A DNA stretch of 64,000 nucleotides, from NCBI GenBank assembly GCA_963722815.1, contig CAVROM010000007.1:186001-250000 (forward strand), in the 5' to 3' direction. The stretch comes from DASQFQ01 sp963722815 (GTDB lineage Bacteria; Actinomycetota; Thermoleophilia; Solirubrobacterales; Solirubrobacteraceae). The notes below the pieces were generated by a model, which searched no databases, was not told the DNA's origin, and saw only the letters and a program-made list of their open reading frames with translations. Shown piece by piece: positions 46,013-56,498 of this stretch. How positions within the stretch are numbered: the first letter of the stretch is position 1; each line of letters begins with the position of its first letter. The position numbers and the translations under genes were made by a program.

Positions 46013-47407
46013 ATGTCCCTCTCTTCCGCCTGCCGCCGCTCGGCGGCCGGCCTCCTCTGTGCGCTGGGCGCAGCCCTGGCGACCGCCGGGCCCGCTGCCG
46101 CGGGCGCCCCCGACCAGACGTGGAACTGTCGTGCCAGCGCTGCCTACGTGGCGATCCCGGCGCGTGATCGCGTCGAGCCGGTGGTCGCCAACGGCAACTC
46201 CAGGACCGCGACGGAGAGCCCTGACCGGGCTCGCTGCGCCGACGACGCCGGCTCGCCGGCGGACATCGCCTCGGAGCTCGGGCTCAAGGGCCCGGCCGCC
46301 GAGACGGGCGTGAACCCCGACCGCGGCCTCGCGGTCGACCAGTCGGTCTCCGCGAAGTCGTCGGTCGCCGACTTCGCCCCCGGCGAGCAGGGCCTCAACC
46401 TCGTGGTGCATGGTGCGCACTCCGAGGCGACCGCCACCTGCACGCCCTCCGGCCCGAGCCTCAGCGGCTCGAGCCAGGCGCCGGTGGTCAGCCTCAATGG
46501 ACAGGTCATCGACATCACGCCAGTCGAGCAGACGGTCGAGCAGCTCCCCACCGGCCAGCTCGTGAGGATCAAGTTCAACGAGCAGACCCGCTCCGGCAAC
46601 ACGCTCACGCAGCGCGCCGTGCACCTCGAGGTGCAGGATCCGGCCGGCGGGATCGTCAAGGACGTCGTCGTGGCCGAGGCCCGCGTGGCCGGCGGCAGCG
46701 AGGTCTGCGACCGCGCGGCCCAGGAGGCCACCGCGGCCGGCGCTGACGGCCCCTTCACCGGCTCGCGCAACCCTTGCATCAAGGGCGCCGAGTACGACGC
46801 CGCGCGCAACCTGTGCCTGATCACGCGCGAGCGCGACGGCAACCTCGCCAACGGCCGCGAGGTCGTGACCGTCGTCGGTCGCCCCTACGCCGGCCCGAGC
46901 GGCGGCCGCGTGGCGCTGCCGTCCGAGGCGCCGAAGTCGGCGAGGAAGAGCACCTGCCTCAAGGACAAGGGCGTCAAGTTCGTCGTCCTCGGCACCAAGC
47001 GGTCCGATCACATCACCGGCTCCAACCGCCCCGACGTGATCTTCGGCCTCGGCGGCAGGGACAAGATCAGCGGCGGTCGCGGCAACGACTGCATCGTCGG
47101 CGGCAAGGGCAACGACCGCCTCGCCGGCGCGCAAGGCAAGGACAAGCTGTTCGGCGGCTCCGGCCGCGACAAGCTCGACGGCGGCTCCGAGGCCGACAAG
47201 CTCTCGGGCGGCGCCGGTCGCGACTTCATCAACAGCGCCAACGGCCGCGACAAGGTCAGCGGCGGCAAGGGCAACGACGCGATCAACGTCTCGACCGCCG
47301 GCCCCGCCGCGAAGGTCAAGTGCGGCAAGGGCAAGGACATCGTCCGTTACAACCACAACGAACGCCGCCGCATCGAGGGCTGCGAGCGCCGCTACTCGAT
47401 CAAGTAA
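46013..47407 (+). CDS. Secreted protein with RTX-like calcium-binding repeats
   Basis: 464 residues. Signal peptide (SACRRSAAGLLCALGAALAT then AGPAAAGA). The middle, about 280 residues with six or more Cys, has no family I know; it contains the repeated choplogenin-like wording VVSLNGQVIDITPVEQTVEQ. From about residue 318 come RTX-type nonapeptides: GLGGRDKISGGRGNDCIVGG, GKGNDRLAGAQGKDKLFGG, SGRDKLDGGSEADKLSGG, GAGRDFINS, six or seven copies of GGxGxDxux that bind Ca2+ in a beta-roll. The end is basic (NERRRIEGCERRYSIK). ATG 46013 with ggaagg before it; an in-frame ATG at 45983 is less likely. Followed by a strong terminator. Confidence 0.88.
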   Translation: MSLSSACRRSAAGLLCALGAALATAGPAAAGAPDQTWNCRASAAYVAIPARDRVEPVVANGNSRTATESPDRARCADDAGSPADIASELGLKGPAAETGVNPDRGLAVDQSVSAKSSVADFAPGEQGLNLVVHGAHSEATATCTPSGPSLSGSSQAPVVSLNGQVIDITPVEQTVEQLPTGQLVRIKFNEQTRSGNTLTQRAVHLEVQDPAGGIVKDVVVAEARVAGGSEVCDRAAQEATAAGADGPFTGSRNPCIKGAEYDAARNLCLITRERDGNLANGREVVTVVGRPYAGPSGGRVALPSEAPKSARKSTCLKDKGVKFVVLGTKRSDHITGSNRPDVIFGLGGRDKISGGRGNDCIVGGKGNDRLAGAQGKDKLFGGSGRDKLDGGSEADKLSGGAGRDFINSANGRDKVSGGKGNDAINVSTAGPAAKVKCGKGKDIVRYNHNERRRIEGCERRYSIK

Positions 47408-47415
47408 GGCCCCAA

Positions 47416-47468
47416 GAGCGCGGTCCTGACGCCCCCGAGTCGCGTACCGGCTCGGGGGCGCCGCGCTC
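47416..47468. terminator. Two-tier hairpin terminator shared by convergent genes
   Basis: Outer arms gagcgcgg (47416-47423) and ccgcgctc (47461-47468) and inner arms gcccccgag (47431-47439) and ctcgggggc (47451-47459) pair perfectly, leaving a 7-base internal loop and an 11-base end loop. It lies between the stop of the RTX-like gene (47407) and the stop of the inositol phosphate synthase gene (47471), so it can end transcription from both sides. No U-tract is visible, as is usual in high-GC actinobacteria. Confidence 0.8.
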
Positions 47469-47470
47469 GC

Positions 47471-48686
47471 TCAGTGCGTGACCGAGGAGCCCTTCTCCTT
47501 GACGAGCTCGGCGGCCTTGCGGGCGGCCTTGGCGGCCTTCTGGGAGCGCGCGTACTCGGCGATGAAGTCCTCGGTCGCCTGGCGCGCCAGGTGGTCCGGC
47601 TGCTGGTTGTGCGGCGACTTCATGAGGTAGGAGCTCGGGCCGTCGAGCTGGCCGGCGAGGCCGTGGTTGAGGCCGAGCTTGCAGCAGGCGCACGGCGTCG
47701 ATGACGATGCCGGCGGAGTTCGGGGAGTCCCAGACCTCCATCTTCAGCTCGACGCTGAGCGGCACGTCGCCGAACGCCTGGCCCTCGACGCGGATGTGCG
47801 CCCACTTGCGGTCCTCGAGCCACGGCACGTAGTCCGACGGGCCGACGTGGATGTCGTGGGCCGGCAGCTCGTGGTCCATGATCGACGTCACGGCGTTGGT
47901 CTTGGAGATCTTCTTTGACTCCAGCCGCTCGCGCTCGAGCATGTTGTAGAAGTCCATGTTGCCGCCGACGTTGAGCTGCGAGGTGCGCAGGATCTTCACG
48001 CCGCGGTCGGCGAACAGCCGCGCCAGCGTGCGGTGCATGATCGTCGCGCCGACCTGGGACTTGATGTCGTCGCCGATGATCGGCAGCCCGGCCTTGGTGA
48101 AGCGGTTGTTCCAGTAGTCCTCGCGGGCGATGAACACCGGGATGCAGTTCACGAACGCGCAGCCCGCCTCGAGGATCTGCTCGACGTACCACTTGGTCGC
48201 CTGCTCGGAGCCGACCGGCAGATAGGAGACGACGACGTCGGTCCGCGTGTCCTTGAGGATCTGCGCGATGTCGACGGTCGAGCCCTCGGCCTTGGTGATC
48301 TTCTCCTTCAGGTACTTGCCGAGGCCGTCGTGGGTCATCCCGCGCTGGACCGGCACGTTGAGCTTCGGCAGCTTGCCGTCGCCGAGCTTCAGCGTGTTGT
48401 TCTGGCCGGCGAAGATCGCCTCGGAGAGGTCCTTGCCCACCTTGTCGGCGTCGATGTCGAACGCGGCCGTGAACTCGATGTCGCGGACGTGGTAGCCGCC
48501 GAGGTCGACGTGCATGAGCCCGGGGACCGGCTCGGACGGGTCGGCGTCCTTGTAGTAGTGGACGCCCTGCACGAAGGAGGAGGCGCAGTTGCCGACGCCG
48601 ATGATCGCGACGCGGACCTTCTCCTCCTGGTATCGCCCGTCCTTGCGTGCCACCGGGGCGTGCCCGTTCGAATCGTGCTTGCTCAC
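47471..48686 (-). CDS. ino1: Inositol-3-phosphate synthase, frameshifted at the 3' part
   Basis: Converts glucose-6-phosphate to myo-inositol-3-phosphate with NAD. Family blocks: VRVAIIGVGNCASSFVQGVH (NAD Rossmann motif), HVRDIEFTAAFDIDADKVGK, DVVVSYLPVGSEQATKWYVE, CIPVFIAREDYW, LPIIGDDIKSQVGATIMHR, LNVGGNMDFYNML, WAHIRVEGQAFGDVPLSVELKM in two parts. After a break near 47693 it continues KLGLNHGLAGQLDGPSSYLM, and ends VKEKGSSVTH. GTG at 48686 overlaps the CDP-alcohol gene's stop (GTGA). About 405 residues. Feeds phosphatidylinositol synthesis with its neighbour. Confidence 0.93.
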
Positions 48687-49309
48687 GTAGTCACCTCAAA
48701 GTCGGAATCTGGACTCGAGACTCGCGTCAGCTCGCCGCGCACGTGCCAGATGCGCTGCACGACGGTGATGACGGAGAGTCCCGCCAGCACATACACCGCA
48801 GGCTCCAGGAGTTCCACGTCGAAGATCCCGGCGCCCTTTGCGAGCACCAGGCCGGCGGACAGGATGACTACGCGAACGGCCCGGTCGGCGATGCCGACCT
48901 TGCACTCGACGCCCAGCGCCTCGGCGCGGGCGCGCGTGTAGGAGACCATCAGCGAGGCGAGCACGGCGACGACGACGGCCGCGACCGCCAGGTTGTCGCC
49001 GCGGTCGGAGAACTGGAAGGCGACGGCGGTGAGCACGATGCCCTCCTCGATGCGGTCGAGCGTCGAGTCGAGGAAGGCGCCGAACGGCGTGCCCTTGCCC
49101 GACATCCGCGAGTAGCGGCCGTCGAGCGTGTCGCACACCGAGCCGACGATGAAGGCGACGCCGCCGAGGAAGAAGTAGTCCTGCCAGACCAGCACCGCCG
49201 CGACCACGCAGAGCGCGAATCCCGTCAGCGAGATCGCGTTCGGCGTGAGCCGCGACTCGATCAGCCGGGAGCGCATCAGCGCCTGGTAGTCGCGGGCGGT
49301 CGAGCTCAT
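48683..49309 (-). CDS. CDP-alcohol phosphatidyltransferase (probable phosphatidylinositol-phosphate synthase)
   Basis: 208 residues, five to six hydrophobic segments, no frame break. The catalytic CDP-alcohol motif is DTLDGRYSRMSGKGTPFGAF followed by LDSTLDR (DxxDGxxxR-x8-GxxxDxxxD; the usual AR is SR). It joins a CDP-diacylglycerol to a polar alcohol; adjacency and overlap with ino1 argue that the alcohol is inositol phosphate, giving phosphatidylinositol phosphate as in mycobacteria. ATG 49309; TGA at 48685-48683 overlaps the ino1 GTG. Phosphatidylglycerol-phosphate synthase is a less likely alternative. Confidence 0.88.
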   Translation of the reverse strand: MSSTARDYQALMRSRLIESRLTPNAISLTGFALCVVAAVLVWQDYFFLGGVAFIVGSVCDTLDGRYSRMSGKGTPFGAFLDSTLDRIEEGIVLTAVAFQFSDRGDNLAVAAVVVAVLASLMVSYTRARAEALGVECKVGIADRAVRVVILSAGLVLAKGAGIFDVELLEPAVYVLAGLSVITVVQRIWHVRGELTRVSSPDSDFEVTT

Positions 49310-49346
49310 CTTCCGACGGCGAAGGCTAGCCCGCCGCCGCTTGAGG

Positions 49347-49845
49347 TCAGCGCGAAGAGGCGAAATCGACGGTGAAGACCGAGTACGCCGCGCCGCCCAG
49401 GCGGCCGCGCTCGCGGCCGACGCCGATGCGGCGGCTCTTCGGCGACAGCAGCACCGCGCGATGGCCCGGCGAGGCCATCCACATCCGGACGACGCGACGC
49501 GCCACGCCACGGCGGCGCGACGTGACCGCGATGTTCTCCCCGACCCAGCGAGCGCCGGTGTAGCGGCGGACGCGCGTGGCCATCGGCGTGCCGTCCTTCG
49601 AGTCGTGGCTGAGGTAGTCGGCGCGCAGCATGTCGCCGGTGTGATCGCTCGCCGCGTGGGCGAGGGTGCGGCTGGCCTTGAGCTTGCGCAGGCCGTGGTG
49701 CGTGCGGATCCGGTTGACCAGCTCTGACGACCTTGCGCTCGACGCGGTCGAGCCCGGCGTTCTTGGCGTGGGCGGCGCCCGGCTGCCACGCGAGCACGGC
49801 GCAGCAGCAGATCACGGCACTGCAAGCGAGCAGCGCTGTACGCAT
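49347..49845 (-). CDS. Secreted CAP/SCP-domain protein, frameshifted
   Basis: About 165 residues. Signal peptide LLACSAVICCCAVLAWQPGAAHA, then the CAP fold: ELVNRIRTHHGLRKLKAS (helix 1), AHAASDHTGDMLRADYLSHD, GTPMATRVRRYTG, GENIAVTS (CAP signature) and MWMASPGHRAVLLSPKSRRIGVG. CAP proteins of bacteria are extracellular and have uncertain, sometimes lytic or lipid-binding, functions. ATG 49845. Break near 49728 (extra base in cagctctgacgacc). The upstream region 49846-50012 is G/C-rich and contains no gene I can support. Confidence 0.86.
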
Positions 49846-50012
49846 TCGGAAACCTCCGATGGTTCACCCCTATTCGCGCCCTCCGCGGTGCCCCCACCAG
49901 GCCCCCGAGCCGGAGTACGCCCCCATGTGTGCGATCTCTCGCGGCGCGGCACACTAGCGAGTCGGGCGGCGCCGCGCCTTTATCGCAATTCGCCGTGCGT
50001 AGGCTGCCTCCT

Positions 50013-50711
50013 GTGAGCGCCAAGGTCGCCACCGTGCCGCGCGTCGCGTGGACGCCGCCCGCGCCGCGGAGGGTGCGGGCGCTCCGCGACCGGCTGCGGC
50101 TCGTCTACGGCCGCCCCGTCGCCCCGCCGCACGGCAAGGGGCTCGAGGAGCTGATCCTGACGGTCCTCTCGCAGTCGACCAACGACCGCAACCGCGATGT
50201 CGCGTACCTGCGCCTGCGCGCGCGCTTCCCCGCCTGGGAGGAGGTCCGCGACGCGCCGCTGGAGGAGGTCGAGGCGGCGATCCAGCCCGGCGGCCTGCAC
50301 CGGCAGAAGTCCGTGCGGATCCAGGAGATCCTGCGCGCCCTGCCGGACCCGCCGGACCTGTCGTTCCTCGGCGAGCTGCCGGTCGCGGAGGCGCGCGCGT
50401 ACCTGACCGCGCTGCCCGGAGTCGGGCGCAAGACCGCCGCCTGCGTGCTGCTGTTCGCGTTCGGGCTGCCCGGACGTGCCGGTCGACACCCACGTCTCCC
50501 GCGTCGGGACGCGCTTGGGCCTGTTCCGCCCCGGCGCGCCGTTCGAGGAGCTGCACGACGAGATGCTGCGGCTGACGCCGGCCGGCGGCGAGGTCGAGCT
50601 CCACATCAACCTGCTGCGGCACGGCCGCCGCACGTGCCACGCGCAGCGGCCGGCGTGCGGGAATGTGCCCTGTTGCGGATGTGTCCGTACGGGCGCTCCC
50701 ACCTGCGCTAA
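50013..50711 (+). CDS. nth: Endonuclease III, HhH-GPD DNA glycosylase, frameshifted
   Basis: Removes oxidised pyrimidines and cuts the abasic strand. Family features: TVLSQSTNDRNRDVAYLRL at about residue 55, the helix-hairpin-helix with catalytic Lys in LTALPGVGRKTAACVLL (about 132-148), VPVDTHVSRVGTRLGL with the catalytic Asp, and the iron-sulfur ligands CHAQRPACGECALLRMC (C-x6-C-x2-C-x5-C) at the C-terminus. GTG at 50013. Breaks near 50473 and 50661. The TAA at 50709-50711 overlaps the promoter/operator of dnaK, so nth transcription may read into dnaK. Confidence 0.9.
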   Translation: MSAKVATVPRVAWTPPAPRRVRALRDRLRLVYGRPVAPPHGKGLEELILTVLSQSTNDRNRDVAYLRLRARFPAWEEVRDAPLEEVEAAIQPGGLHRQKSVRIQEILRALPDPPDLSFLGELPVAEARAYLTALPGVGRKTAACVLLFAFGLPGRAGRHPRLPRRDALGPVPPRRAVRGAARRDAAADAGRRRGRAPHQPAAARPPHVPRAAAGVRECALLRMCPYGRSHLR

Positions 50712-50738
50712 AATCTCAGCGAACTTGACTGAGATTTT
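50709..50738 (+). promoter_or_regulatory. Putative HspR operator (HAIR-like) and -10 box of the dnaK operon
   Basis: Perfect 10-base arms aaaatctcag (50710-50719) and ctgagatttt (50729-50738) around nine bases. Written in HAIR form it is TCTCAGC-N7-ACTGAGA. The first bases read taaaat (50709-50714), a good -10 box that runs into the left arm. The dnaK ATG is 33 bases further on with gaggag before it. The same element precedes clpB. Canonical HAIR (CTTGAGT-N7-ACTCAAG) shares the AGT-N7-ACT core only. Confidence 0.85.
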
Positions 50739-50770
50739 GTTCAGTACCCGAAGCTGAGGAGCCCCCCAAT

Positions 50771-52688
<1,918 letters not shown>

Positions 52689-52692
<4 letters not shown>

Positions 52693-53259
52693 CCGACCAC
52701 GCTCGCAAGACCCCTGTGGAGGACTTCCGGCCCGGCGCAGGCGGGGAGGAGCCCTCCGCCGACGCGCAGGTCGCGGCGGCCGAGCAGCCCCTGCCCGAGC
52801 CCGCGGATGCGGAGCAGGCGGAGGCGCCGGCCGAGGACGAGGCCGCGAAGTACCTCGCCCTCGCCCAGCGCACGCAGGCGGACTTCGAGAACTTCCGCAA
52901 GCGCGCCGCGCGCGAGGCCGCCGCGGCGTCCGACCGCGGGATGGCCAAGCTCGCCAAGGAGCTGCTGCCCGCGCTCGACCACCTCGACCTCGCCCTGCGC
53001 GCGGCCGAGGAGCACGGCGGCGGCGAGTTCGCCAAGGGCATCCGGCAGATCCAGGACGAGCTGGTCGGCGCGCTCGGGCGCGTCGGCATCCAGGCCTACT
53101 CGCCGAAGGGCGAGCCGTTCGACCCGTCCGAGCACGAGGCGATGGCCTCGCAGCCGGTCGAAGGGCGCGGAGGCCGGGACGGTGGCCGAGGTCTACCAGC
53201 AGGGCTACCGGATCAACGGCACGGTACTGCGACCCGCGCGGGTCGTGGTCGCCGCCTAG
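52689..53259 (+). CDS. grpE: Nucleotide exchange factor GrpE
   Basis: 190 residues. Long acidic N-terminal tail, then coiled coil ALAQRTQADFENFRKRAARE and the dimer/beta domain blocks KLAKELLPALDHLDLALRAA, FAKGIRQIQDELVGALGRVG, YSPKGEPFDPSEHEAMASQP and, after a break near 53163, GTVAEVYQQGYRINGTVLRP ARVVV. Opens the DnaK nucleotide pocket. ATG 52689 overlaps the dnaK stop. dnaJ begins nine bases later. Confidence 0.95.
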
Positions 53260-53268
53260 GGGGCCGCG

Positions 53269-54393
53269 ATGGCGAACGGCTCGGCCGACTACTACAAGGT
53301 CCTGGGCGTCGACAAGAAGGCGTCCCAGGAGGACATTAAGAAGGCGTACCGCAAGCTGGCCCGCCAGTACCACCCGGACACGAACACGGACGCCGGGGCG
53401 GAGGAGCGCTTCAAGCAGATCTCCGAGGCCTACGACACGCTCGGGGACCCGGAGAAGCGCAAGAAGTACGACCGCGGCGGCTCGATCTTCGGCGGCACCA
53501 ACCCGTTCGGCGGGAGCGGCGGCGCCGGCGGCGGGGCGACGGCGGCCGACTTCGGCGGCTTCTCGGACATCCTGTCCGGCATCTTCAACACGACCGGCGG
53601 CCGCGGCGCGCGGACGAAGCCGGCGGCCGAGCGCGGGCGCGATCTGGAGACGACGGTCTCGCTGTCCTTCGATCAGGCGATCGAGGGCGCGCAGGTGCCG
53701 GTCTCCGTCGCCACGCACGCGGCCTGCCCGACCTGCCGCGGCACCGGCGCCGAGCCGGGCACCTCGCCGATCGTCTGCCCGGTCTGCAACGGCCGCGGCG
53801 TCGAGTCCGAGGGCCAGGGCCTGTTCTCGATCACCCGCCCCTGCCACCAGTGCGGCGGCTCGGGGACGGTCATCGAGCATCCGTGTCACACCTGTCACGG
53901 CGAGGGCCGGGTGCGCGACCTGAAGAAGTACAAGGTCAACATCCCCGCCGGGGTCAAGGAGGGCTCGCGGATCCGGCTACCCGGCAAGGGCGAGGCCGGT
54001 GTGCGCGGCGGCACGCCCGGCGACCTCTACGTGGTCACGCGCGTCGAGGAGTCGCCGGTGTTCCGGCGCAAGGGCGACAACCTCGAGGTCGAGGTGCCGA
54101 TCACGGTCACCGAGGCGATCCGCGGGGCCGACGTCGAGGTGCCGACGCTGCACGGGACCAAGAAGCTGCGCGTCCCGGGCGGGACCAAGTCCGGCACCGT
54201 CCAGCGCCTGCGCGGCGAGGGCCCGCAGCGGCTTTCCGACCGCGCGCGCGGCGACATCCACTACCGCTTCGTGATCGACGTGCCGAAGGACCTCTCGCCT
54301 GAGCAGGAGGAGGCACTGGACGGGCTGTCGCGCGTGATGAACGGCGATCCGCGCGCCACGCTGCTGCGCGACGCGAAGAAGGCGGCGACCTAA
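53269..54393 (+). CDS. dnaJ: Chaperone DnaJ (Hsp40)
   Basis: 374 residues, no frame break. J domain DYYKVLGVDKKASQEDIKKA with HPD at about residue 36, Gly/Phe-rich linker (SIFGGTNPFGGSGGAGGG), zinc-finger domain with four CxxCxGxG motifs (CPTCRGTG, CPVCNGRG, CHQCGGSG, CHTCHGEG, about residues 155-215), then the client-binding domains (IPAGVKEGSRIRLPGKGEAG, GDLYVVTRVEESPVFRRKGD). ATG 53269. Delivers clients and stimulates DnaK ATPase. hspR starts one base after its stop. Confidence 0.97.
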   Translation: MANGSADYYKVLGVDKKASQEDIKKAYRKLARQYHPDTNTDAGAEERFKQISEAYDTLGDPEKRKKYDRGGSIFGGTNPFGGSGGAGGGATAADFGGFSDILSGIFNTTGGRGARTKPAAERGRDLETTVSLSFDQAIEGAQVPVSVATHAACPTCRGTGAEPGTSPIVCPVCNGRGVESEGQGLFSITRPCHQCGGSGTVIEHPCHTCHGEGRVRDLKKYKVNIPAGVKEGSRIRLPGKGEAGVRGGTPGDLYVVTRVEESPVFRRKGDNLEVEVPITVTEAIRGADVEVPTLHGTKKLRVPGGTKSGTVQRLRGEGPQRLSDRARGDIHYRFVIDVPKDLSPEQEEALDGLSRVMNGDPRATLLRDAKKAAT

Positions 54394-54394
54394 A

Positions 54395-54820
54395 GTGCGC
54401 CGCCTCACCCGCCACCAGGGCGTCTTCATGATCTCCGTCGCCGCCGAGCTGGCGGAGATGCACCCGCAGACGCTGCGGATGTACGAGGACCGCGGGCTGA
54501 TCAAGCCGCAGCGCTCGCCCAAGGGCACGCGGCTCTACTCGCAGGAGGACGTCGACCGGCTGCGCCGGATCCAGGAGCTGACGTGCGAGCTGGGCATGAA
54601 CCTGGCTGGCGTCGAGCGGGTGTTCGAGCTCGAGGCCCAGATCGAGCGGATGCAGCGGCGCGTGCGGGCGCTCGAGGAGAAGGCCGAGGCGCTGGCCGCG
54701 GAGATGGCGACGGAGCTCGACCAGGTCCGCCGCTCCTTCCGCGCCGAGCTCGTGCGCTACGAGGCGCCGGGGACGGCGCTCGTGCGGGTCGGCGTGCGGC
54801 GCTCGCCGCGCGGGCGCTGA
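54395..54820 (+). CDS. hspR: Heat-shock repressor HspR, MerR family
   Basis: 141 residues. MerR winged-helix: VFMISVAAELAEMHPQTLRM YEDRGLI KPQRSPKGTRLYSQEDVDRL, exactly the HspR wording (SVAAELAxMHPQTLRxYE). A dimerising coiled coil follows (LEAQIERMQRRVRALEEKAE ALAAEM). GTG 54395. HspR uses DnaK as co-repressor and represses the dnaK operon and clpB by binding the HAIR repeat; the paired operators at 50709 and 59457 are the expected targets. The last 64 bases overlap the converging ferric-reductase-like gene. Confidence 0.95.
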   Translation: MRRLTRHQGVFMISVAAELAEMHPQTLRMYEDRGLIKPQRSPKGTRLYSQEDVDRLRRIQELTCELGMNLAGVERVFELEAQIERMQRRVRALEEKAEALAAEMATELDQVRRSFRAELVRYEAPGTALVRVGVRRSPRGR

Positions 54821-55341
54821 GGCAGCATCCGGAGCGCAAGCAGGTAGAGGACCGGCGCTCCGGTGATCAGCATCGCGGGGCGCACCCACGCGACGTCGCT
54901 GCCGGCGCGGAGCGTGTGGATCACGGCGAGCACGTACACCGCGATCGTCGCCCTGTGCAGCTTGCGCCACAGCTTCGTGCCGATGCGCCTGCGGGCGTAG
55001 AAGGAGAGCCCGAGCGCGGCGGCGAGGTAGCCCGCGACGATCCCGAGCCCGGTGTAGACGGGCCGGTAATCCATCACGAACGGCACCGCGATCCCGGCCG
55101 GCCCGGGATGCAGCCAGCGGTCCCCGAGCAGCGTGATCCCGTGCACGGCGATCGCGATCAGCCCGCCGAGCGCGGCGTGCTCGTGCAGCGCCATCAGCTT
55201 GCGCGGCAGCCCGGGCTTCCGGAACGCCTTGCCGGCCATCGCCAGCCCGACGCCGACCGAGAGCGTGATGAGCGCCAGCGCGACGAGCCCTGACGCGCGG
55301 CTGGCGAGCCACCAGCCGTAGTCCATCGGGTCGCGCGTCAT
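54757..55341 (-). CDS. Ferric-reductase-like transmembrane haem protein (MsrQ/YedZ-like)
   Basis: 194 residues, six hydrophobic segments. DYGWWLASRASGLVALALIT opens it; the haem-ligand histidines typical of this fold are in LMALHEHAALGGLIAIAVHG and in KLHRATIAVYVLAVIHTLRA, two per helix pair. It lacks soluble FAD/NAD domains, so it is the membrane electron-transfer part only. ATG 55341 overlaps the likely stop of apbE (ATGA). The C-terminus overlaps hspR by 64 bases on the other strand; a shorter natural end is possible. Together with ApbE it suggests an exported flavin-linked electron path. Confidence 0.88.
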   Translation of the reverse strand: MTRDPMDYGWWLASRASGLVALALITLSVGVGLAMAGKAFRKPGLPRKLMALHEHAALGGLIAIAVHGITLLGDRWLHPGPAGIAVPFVMDYRPVYTGLGIVAGYLAAALGLSFYARRRIGTKLWRKLHRATIAVYVLAVIHTLRAGSDVAWVRPAMLITGAPVLYLLALRMLPQRPRGERRTPTRTSAVPGAS

Positions 55342-56172
55342 GCGGCGACCGCCATCCCTCGACGACCTCAGCGCGGCCGTCTTCGCCGACCAGGATCTGC
55401 GCGTAGGCGCGGCCGCGCCGCGGGCCGGACAAGAGCGCGGCCTTCGCCAGTGCCTCTGCCTCCAGCGCCGTCGGGGCGATCGCGGTGGCGGAGATCACGC
55501 CGGTCCACGCCGGCTCGCCGCTGCCGGGGTCGAGCAGGTGGTGCGCGTACGAGCCGTCGGGCCGCCGCCACACGCGCCGGTCGAGCCCGGAGGTGGCGAT
55601 CGCGGCGTCGGTGACCCGCAGCGTGTGGGCGGTGCCGCGGAGGGCGACGTCGTGGGCGCCGCCCACGCGGACGTCGCCGCCGCAGTCGACGGCGAAGCGC
55701 CCGCGCAGCTGCGACGCGGCCCAGTCGGCCGCGAGCCCCTTCGCGCTGCCGCCGAGGTCGATGCGGAGCCCGGGCGGCCGGAGGATCGACCCCTCCCGCA
55801 CCTCGACCTCGCGCCACCGCGTGCCCGGCGTGGCCGCGCGGCGAGGGGCGCGGCGCGCAGGGCGGCGTCGAGCGAGGCGGGCTCGACGCCGACCGCGTCG
55901 CGTGGCCGGCGGCTTCGACGGCATCCAGCAACGTGGGGTCGGCGAGCCCGCCGGTCCGCCGTGCGCCGAACAGCGCCGCCTGCACCGCGCGCGTAGCAGC
56001 GCGACGGGCACCTCGGCCGCGGATCGGCGTTCAGCGCGCACAGCTCGCTGGCGGGATCGAAGCGCGTCAGCCGCGCGGCGATCGCCTCGATCCCGGCGCG
56101 GATCGGCTCGAGCGGCGCGTCCGCGAGCAGCCGCACCGCCGTGTCCATCGAGGGGAAGACCAGCTCGTTCAC
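55338..56172 (-). CDS. apbE: ApbE-family FAD:protein FMN transferase, frameshifted
   Basis: About 278 residues. Family markers: VFPSMDTAVRLLAD (start), RLTRFDPASELCALNADPRP, LRIDLGGSAKGLAADWAASQ (FAD/metal site), FAVDCGGDVRVGG, HHLLDPGSGEPAWTGVISAT, ALEAEALAKAALL. ApbE attaches FMN covalently to Thr in exported redox proteins. No clear signal peptide in the reconstructed start; GTG 56172 overlaps the preceding stop (GTGA). Breaks near 56015, 55905, 55840 and 55365 (the last restores a TGA at 55340-55338 overlapping the reductase ATG). A flavinylation target motif is not obvious in neighbouring proteins. Confidence 0.88.
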
Positions 56173-56498
56173 GAGGAGCCCGTGGTGACCGGGGCCGCAG
56201 GGGCCGGCGAAGCGGGTGCCGGCGCCGGCGCGGAGGAACTCGCTCCCGCCGCCGCCCTCTCGACGGTCCTTCGGGCCGGCGCACGGTTGGTCACGACGAT
56301 CCGTCGCACGATCACGCGGTGCACGATCACGCGGCGGGGCGCGGCGGTCGCGGCCGGCTTCGGCGGCCCCAGCGCCGGGTCGCCGCCCGCGCGCACCTGC
56401 ACCGCCAGGAAGGCGAGCAGGGCGAAGAAGGCGGCCAGCGACGCGGCGAGCAGGCCGAACGGGGACGGCTTGCGACGGTCAGTCGTCGTCGCCGCCAT
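56169..56498 (-). CDS. Small membrane-anchored Ala/Pro-rich protein
   Basis: About 109 residues from ATG 56498 (an in-frame ATG at 56516 adds six). One hydrophobic helix (FGLLAASLAAFFALLAFLAV), then a Val/Arg-rich stretch (RRVIVHRVIVRRIVVTNRAP) and an Ala/Ser/Pro tail. It overlaps the preceding His-rich gene by 20 to 38 bases. The TGA at 56171-56169 overlaps the apbE GTG. No family recognised. Position between apbE and the His-rich protein suggests a link to the redox module. Confidence 0.65.
   Translation of the reverse strand: MAATTTDRRKPSPFGLLAASLAAFFALLAFLAVQVRAGGDPALGPPKPAATAAPRRVIVHRVIVRRIVVTNRAPARRTVERAAAGASSSAPAPAPASPAPAAPVTTGSS

Noticed and set aside
47030..47280. Regularly spaced DNA repeats suggestive of a CRISPR array
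   Set aside because: They encode the RTX nonapeptides in frame and are imperfect.
49846..50012. Possible cyclic di-AMP riboswitch in the G-rich leader of the CAP-domain gene (minus strand)
   Set aside because: A ggggtgaa stretch and nearby G runs recall the ydaO aptamer, but the second half of the aptamer is missing before the start codon.
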